Source: Toxorhynchites rutilus septentrionalis
Lineage: Eukaryota; Arthropoda; Insecta; Diptera; Culicidae
Assembly (NCBI RefSeq): GCF_029784135.1
Contig: NC_073746.1
Location: forward strand, 182,343,483 to 182,407,482
Direction of reading: 5' to 3'
DNA length: 64,000 nucleotides
Part shown: in pieces, positions 58,255-64,000 of the stretch
Position numbering within the stretch: position 1 is the stretch's first letter
Layout of the letters: every line of letters begins with the position of its first letter
Notes under the pieces: model-generated
Seen by the model: only the letters and a program-made list of their open reading frames with translations
Databases searched by the model: none
What the model was told of the DNA's origin: nothing
Made by a program: the position numbers and the translations under genes

Positions 58255-58417
58255 CCCATTATCCATCGAGTTATTGTCATGCGGTATCTAATCTAGAGCG
58301 GCCTTGACAAAAACTTCAAACGCGTTTTCCTAGAAATTAGTTTTTTCAAACTGGCGCACACGATATCTAAAGTTCTACTGGACCGATTTATTCCAATTCG
58401 ATGTGAATAAATCTTTA

Positions 58418-59811
58418 TACCGTTTTGTCTCATATTCCGAATAGTCTCAAATTCCGAACACTTCAGTTTTATATGTAAATTTACTAAACTTTTATATTAT
58501 AAATAATTGAATAATGAAAACACAGATATTCTTCGAGGCATATGCTTCATTTTGACATCATTTACAGGTACCGATGCAGTCTATAATTTATAATATTAGA
58601 CATTTGCAAAAAAGTGACAGCCAAAACCAATGATAAAATGTTTGCGTTAGCAAATTCCGTAAAAAAATCATTTTTCAGTTTTTGTACTTGTTCCAATTAT
58701 TTTGTTTGTCTTTTTTCATGTTAAGTGCTAGGAAAGGTATAAATCTACAATAAATGGAATACTTATCAAAATTAGTATGGATGTAGTGTTCGGAATTTGA
58801 ATCAAGTTTCGACACATCATTCAAATCCCGAACACTTCATTTTAAATGAAAATTAACCGAACTTTAATGTTGTAAATGATTGAATAATGAAAGCCTCAAA
58901 ATTCTTTAGGTTATAGGCTTCATTTTAACATCATTTACAGGTATCGATACAGCCTATAATTTATAATATCAAGCATTTGCCAGAAAGTGGCAATCAAATC
59001 CAACGATAAAATGTTTGCGTTAGCAAATTTCCTAAAAAATAAGGATCGTTAATTTTTCAGTTTTTGTAGTTGTTTCAACAAAATCGTTGTTTTCAGGTTA
59101 AATGCTAGAGAATGTATGAACCTACAATAAATGGGTAAAAAAGGTATTTTATACAGAAATCTTCATTAAAATTAGTATTCAGGTAGTTTCCGGAATATGA
59201 ATCAAGTTTCTACGAATTATTCAAATTGCGAACACTTTATTTTAGATGTAAATTTACTGAACTTTAATGTTACAAATAATTTAATATTCAAAACTCTGAC
59301 ATTCTTTGGGCTATAAGTTTCATTCTAACATCATTTACTGGTATCGATACCGATATAGCGTCCTTGGTCCCGAAACCATGTAAACTATAAGAATCAAACA
59401 CAATTAATAATTACAAAAGTAAAATCCAATTTTTTTGCAAGCATAACATTTTTCCAAAAAAAGACTAGCTGAATTGACTTTTATCAATCATATAATTCGG
59501 TCCAGTAGTTTAAAAGTTATGATTTAAAAAAATGCATTTTTGCTGTTCGTAATTTGAGACAAAAGTGTCCTGAATATGAGTTAGTGACAAAAATGGTGTT
59601 CGGAATTTGAGACAGAAGTAAATAATCATATTTTTAGTTTTTCGCCATGAATATGTATTTGTAAATCAATTTTATTGTAGTCAAATAAAAAAGAAGGCTC
59701 TATTGTATCCAAAAATCAAATTAATTTCGCGAAAGAGTACCATTTTGAGTAACGAGACACTGTTTAATGGCCATCAAAGCTTAAGTGTTCGGAATATGAG
59801 ACAAAACGGTA
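58418..59811. mobile_element. TIR element with perfect 24-bp ends and internal tandem repeats
   Basis: The ends TACCGTTTTGTCTCATATTC and their exact complement are identical over 24 bp, with TA at each extreme consistent with a TA target. Inside are three diverged tandem units of 374 and 400 bp (starts at about 58448, 58822 and 59222, each beginning CAAAT(T/C)(C/G)CGAACACTT) that share 'catcatttac(a/t)ggta', 'tataatttataatat', 'gataaaatgtttgcgttagc' and 'ctacaataaatgg'. The motif 'gttcggaat(t/a)tga' recurs at unit junctions and is a partial copy of the terminus. No ORF. Confidence 0.75.
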
Positions 59812-59819
59812 CATCTACA

Positions 59820-60195
59820 TTAGGGTGGAAATGGATGTATGGAAAAAAAATTCATCATAGAATTTCAAAAACCGACCAGATACATTTTGTTTATTGGCCC
59901 AAAAAAATAACCTGTGCAAAATTTCAGCTTAATCGGACATGATTTAGGGGTGCCTCAAAGCACTTAAAGTTTAGATTTTTTGATTTTTTCATGCAATTTG
60001 AAAACATTTGGCATCAAAACTTTTTTTTTGAAAACCGAGATTTCATGAACCCCCCATTTGGGAGAGTTTCGAGGGTCAAAAAAGCATGTCCGATTGAGCA
60101 GAAATTTTACACAGTTCATTTTGTTAGGGTCAATAAACAAAATGTAAAAAGGCGGTTTTTAAAATTTGACATGACCATTTTCGCTGCCACCCTAA
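59820..60195 (+). mobile_element. MITE with TTAGGGTGG / CCACCCTAA ends
   Basis: The left TTAGGGTGGAAATGG pairs with the right CCATTTTCGCTGCCACCCTAA. The interior matches 55138-55598 and 1-125 ('atgcaatttgaaaacatttg', 'ggcatcaaaac', 'tccgattgagc'). It lies 9 bp from the end of the preceding TIR element. No coding capacity. Confidence 0.65.
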
Positions 60196-60640
60196 TATAC
60201 ATAAACATCGCATGAACCAATGATTTTTTTACACGGTTTCATTTAATTTTTTTATTGAAATCGTCATAAAAAACGTGCTAAAAACCAATATTTCTGTTCA
60301 AACGGCCACCATTTTGTAAAAAAAAGTTGTCCGAGGTTCATACGATAGCGGCATCTTCACTAATACAGAATCAGTCCGATTTCTTTGTTTCAAATATACA
60401 GTAAGGCTGGAATCGATTACGCCATAGTGCGCTTCACCAGCTTGTAACTATTCTTAGTTTGTACATTCCGTTTAGTTCTTGGGGTATTGTTAAGAGAAAA
60501 AAAAATTAAATAATGGATAGTAAAAATAATCTTTGTTTTATTTGTTCAGAGCTCGAAAAAACGTTCGAAATTCGTGCCACTATTCTAGAATACCACCTCA
60601 AAAAATTATAGGAGGTTGTGTCCAAGATACGACCGCATTG

Positions 60641-61008
60641 TTGACATATAACTACGCTGTTATTTTATATAAGTCGTTTGTTTATACTTCGGATATTATT
60701 CAATTATGCTGTGACAATAGACATAGACTCGGCTACAGTCAATTATATACTTCTTGCAACAGCACAATTATTCCATATCTCATAACTATATCAATATATC
60801 TTCGGTACCGCATGGAAACAACAATAATGAAAATACTTGCAAGTATCAAATATCATGCTACATGTTATTTAGTATTGCCTCAGTGGCATCGCACCTCTAG
60901 ACATCGTTCGTACAACGTAAACCAAGCGCCAAACAAGCGTTCGCCATAGCATGCACACAGAGCCATACATTGGTAGCTTGAAACTATTCTCAAAAGAAAC
61001 GCTTCTGT
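60641..61008. other. Intronic sequence, nothing recognised
   Basis: No gene or element recognised. Confidence 0.35.
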
Positions 61009-61012
61009 TAAC

Positions 61013-61610
61013 ACTAAACCTACCGATGTGTACCTATTCCTACCACAGCGGGTCAATTGACCCTTCATGAATAGTTAGTGAACAATGACTCGATTTATAT
61101 AGTTTTGTTGATAAACGTGGCACACCATATTTCTCCTGTATATTTCGACATTTTTAGGATAACAATTATAGCAAAATAATGAAATTACAATTTTTGACAC
61201 GCAAAATAGCACTGTCGCTCGAAATGGTTACTGTTAGCTCGCTTGGATAGTCAGCAGTACAATTAATACTAATCATTCCCTATTCATTCACAAATACAAC
61301 AAAATATATAAAGCAATAGCAAAAATGTGTAATGCAATGGTTTTGTATCACAACCACACATACAAATCTTTCTAATATTACTAATAAATGTTTGCTAGGG
61401 TCAAATGATCCGTTGCGGTAGTTAGGGCAGATTACATATATTTCTCAGTAAAAAAAAATAACAAGAGAGAAGTAAACACTGAAAAATACATTCAATGTAT
61501 GTTTTAAGAAAAGTAGTGTAGACAAATTATGTTGTGACAATGTAATTTGCAAGAAAATTTTGATCAAAAGTTTAAAATGGGTCATTTGACCCCTCGTGGT
61601 AGGTTAAGTG
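61013..61610. mobile_element. MITE with TTAA target (piggyBac-like)
   Basis: The left CACTAAACCTACC pairs with the right GGTAGGTTAAGTG. A second inverted pair lies just inside (GGGTCAATTGACCC at about 61051 and GGGTCATTTGACCC at about 61579). Both ends are bounded by TTAA (61009-61012 and 61611-61614). A TTAA duplication is the hallmark of piggyBac-type transposition, although the terminal CAC does not match the classical CCC start. At 598 bp it is non-coding. Confidence 0.6.
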
Positions 61611-61614
61611 TTAA

Positions 61615-62355
61615 TATTACTGGCCTCGAAAAAAGTTGCATTATTTTCGCATGCTCGAGATAAGCGCAGCTGTTAGCCTTAGTGGAGAAAGTTTCGCTAC
61701 TGGCAAGCGAAACAAAATCACAAAATTCCAGAACGTCATTTAGTTTCTTGGTGACTAAATAGGCGAAAAAAACTCTTTCTGTTAATCTCAACAATCTCGA
61801 AAAGAGTAGCATTGTTTCATTACGATCAATTTTGCGCAAATGCAATCCGAGTTGAAATAACAAATAACTTATAACATTCCAGCACGACATTCACTATGGT
61901 TTAGCTTTATATTCCTCAAATAATTATGTGGCGCACAACCTTAACGCCTGCTTCGCCATAGCGTCAGTTTAATGCATTGATGTAAATTGGTCTCGTCCAC
62001 AGCTCAATCCGAAATGAAGACATGTGATGACGCAAAACAAGGAAGAACTAGCGATGTTCATTGCTTCCAAAACAGAACGAGACTGAAAGTTTGCCTCAGT
62101 GAGATTCACTGTTTGAACTTTAGGTAAATATTCCCCTTCGTTCTTCTTCTTTTCCTTTGTTCACGGATATTTCAAATCTTACGATTTCCCCTTCGTTGCC
62201 CGTCGATAAGACGTTCGTTATTGACGGCACGGGTAGAAAAGCTCACAAATCAGCAGAACAAATGAATGAAAAATGGAAACGCTTATAGTTTTCATGAAAT
62301 TTAACCATTCACACACCAGGTTATTGTAATGTGATTGTTATTTCCGATTCGTTTA
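61615..62355. other. Intronic sequence, nothing recognised
   Basis: A minus-strand open frame at 61582-61890 crosses the MITE boundary and has no resemblance I recognise. No other structure. Confidence 0.35.
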
Positions 62356-62464
62356 GTATGCAAATCGCCAAAATCCGTTCGCTACAAAAATAGTCATTAA
62401 CATTTACTTTATTTCATAAAAACGTGACCTGTTTTCTGATTTAGCACCCTTAATGAAAGACGTA
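62356..62464 (-). repeat. GACGTA-ended interspersed repeat, copy 2
   Basis: On the minus strand: TTTACGTCTTTCATTAAGGG, TGCTAAATCAGAAAACAGGT, CACGTTTTTATGAAATAAAG. This matches 16501-16620 closely in the opposite orientation. Confidence 0.6.
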
Positions 62465-62470
62465 AAGAAG

Positions 62471-62760
62471 AAGCTGCCTCCCTCATCCAGAAATATCATC
62501 CGAACGAGAATGTCGTGTTTTGGCCGGACCTGGCCACCGCCAATTACGCAGGAAAGTTGCTGAAAGAGAAGATAGATGTTGTTTCGAAGTCCCCCAGCCG
62601 CTTTCCATCGAGAATTTCCGGACAAAAAGCTGAAGCGGAAGGTCTACTCCAACAATTTCGTGGCAAAAACGGAGGAGGAACTAGTAAATGAAAAAAACTG
62701 AAAAACATGTCAACATGTATGTTTTTGTTAGTAATGGCAAAAGTTGCGGTCAACTGCCGG
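62471..62760 (+). pseudogene. Tc1/mariner-superfamily transposase fragment (DD37D-like group)
   Basis: The frame EAASLIQKYHPNENVVFWPD, LATANYAGKLLKEKIDVVSK carries the second catalytic aspartate (FWPD) of the same transposase group as 50139-51110. After a shift, LSIENF and then a region matching FVAKTEEELVNE of the C-terminus follow. The N-terminal half is missing and a deletion of about 20 bases removes the PPNxPQLRP block. Inactive. Confidence 0.65.
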
Positions 62761-63562
62761 AAGGCCGGAAGGGAAATATGTCCCATTAAATTATCTTTCG
62801 TCAGTCAAACAGCAGAGAACGAGCACTGCTGAGAGAGGAAATATTGCTATTAGAGCCCCACCCGATGCCAACTTATTGAAACAGTCAGAAAATAAAAGCA
62901 GAACGTTCGCAATTTCTATTACACAGTCTTGCTTTTTACTCCATGGTGCAATTTTTTTTTCACAATTTCCAATCCAAGGTGAAATTTGATTAAATAATAC
63001 AAAGCGTCGGTTTTATACCGCCTTATGAAAAGCGCTTGTGTATTTTTGCTCCATGCGCACATATTTATGGTTTTTATGCGTTGCCAATAGACATTTGAAA
63101 TGGTTGCCATTGAGAAGATTCAATGTTCCATCTAATAATGTAATATCTATAACGCCAAGAAGGGGAAAAAAGCTCACGATGCTTGCCCATTATTCTCGTG
63201 CTCCTCGCATTATTCTCGCGAGGGAAAAAAATGAATAAGGAATCATGAATTAACCATCTTCGGTTGCTTCTACAACACTACTCAATGTTTGTAAAGTTTC
63301 GATGCGTTCTAAAATAATATCCGAAATAACAAAACGCGAATTGATTTTAATATTTTTTTTCCGGGAGAGAGCTTGTGTTAATTAAGGAGTGGATTCGGAC
63401 TTGTTCATGACTTTTTTCGATCGGTCATTATTTTTTTGTGAATTCGAACATTGGTTTCGGATTGCAAGTGGCGTCAAAGTGCAGCGCATTTAAAGCCGAT
63501 TGTTATGAAAGTATTTGGCGAGTGAGCTGTGTTCTTCGGAAGAAAATTGAAGCTGAAAATAT
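62761..63562. other. Intronic sequence with a histone-unit-like scrap
   Basis: At about 63302-63345, GATGCGTTCTAAAATAATAT and AACAAAACGCGAATTGATTT resemble the sequence that follows the H2A stem-loop at 29947-29995 and 32470-32520. No histone coding sequence seen. Confidence 0.4.
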
Positions 63563-63875
63563 GTTGTACTAAACTGGCCATGTTTACATAGGTGACGTAA
63601 TCACCAACACCTTTAGTGTTGGGAAAACGCATATTTGTTCTTTGTTCATAACAATACACATTTCCAGTGAAAAAATCTGTCCAGCTAAAGAAGATTATCG
63701 GTAAAAAGAGGTCCTAAGAGATTTTGTTAATTAAAACATATTTGTACCATTTGGAGAGGGCTCACGCCAATTTATGCGGACAATTAATCGTTTCAATAAA
63801 CATTTGTTTGCATAACTTGGCGTAAGTACCAGGTTGTTTTATGTGTAGTATTAGTAATTACATTCCTGGTCGTAG
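63563..63875. repeat. 'GGTGACGTA' repeat, copy 2
   Basis: Matches 51300-51610 in the same orientation over about 310 bp, with roughly three-quarters identity by eye. See that entry for shared blocks. Confidence 0.6.
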
Positions 63876-64000
63876 TCTCCGCAGTTTAAGTAGTTTTAGT
63901 GGTTGTCAAATAAAAACAAATAGGTTTGGAAAAATTTTAAAATCTCGAACATTTGCTCTGAATGTTTTGCGAGTCCACGATAGTTCCGACACGGAAGGTG

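Larger units (their letters stand above)
58255..60640. repeat. Interspersed repeat copy B, interrupted by two insertions
   Basis: The left part (58255-58417) and right part (60200-60640) together match copy A at 40780-41400. The interruption consists of the TIR element 58418-59811 and the MITE 59820-60195. This dates both as younger than the repeat. Confidence 0.55.

Overview
The window is non-coding-rich DNA from a culicine mosquito, most probably Aedes. The evidence is four minus-strand exons of one conserved insect gene, Semaphorin-1A (Sema1a), set in very large introns full of mosquito-type transposable elements: a Feilai-like tRNA SINE, I-clade LINEs, Tc1/mariner relatives, and many MITEs with short target-site duplications (TSDs). 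No prokaryotic gene, CRISPR array, rRNA or intact tRNA is visible. The Aedes call rests on remembered family resemblance, not on a search.

Host gene. Sema1a runs right to left. The PSI-domain exon (48206-48393) splices in phase to the transmembrane exon (24411-24714), then to two cytoplasmic exons (24170-24338, 24021-24095). The intron between the PSI and transmembrane exons is about 23.5 kb. More than 15 kb of upstream intron and about 24 kb of downstream intron fill the rest, so almost every other feature lies in a Sema1a intron. The Sema domain and the 3' terminal exon are outside the window.

Layout. 1-3 kb: two MITEs. 3.0-7.1 kb: an R4-clade LINE (minus), complete except for one frameshift. 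7.1-9.6 kb: a decayed I-type LINE (plus). 9.6-14 kb: TIR elements, mariner and Jockey fragments. 17.1-18.6 kb: a 5'-truncated I-clade LINE with its TSD. 19.5-23.1 kb: a MITE cluster and a transposase relic. 24-24.9 kb: Sema1a exons. 24.9-26 kb: a transposase relic split by a second copy of the same I-clade LINE. 27.5 kb: a SINE. 28.9-34.6 kb: two tandem units carrying four degenerate histone H2A copies. 34.6-40.4 kb: the longest copy of the I-clade LINE, with an intact ORF1 and a broken ORF2. 42-47 kb: a Tc1 element split by a hAT element, a LINE fragment, and a Tc1-like TIR element split by a SINE. 48.2 kb: the PSI exon. 50-64 kb: more Tc1/mariner relics, a hAT MITE, nested TIR elements and a TTAA MITE.

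The strongest biology here is the nesting history, because exact TSDs give the order of several insertions, and the duplicated block of histone H2A pseudogenes. I found no evidence of a new defence, metabolic or signalling system.
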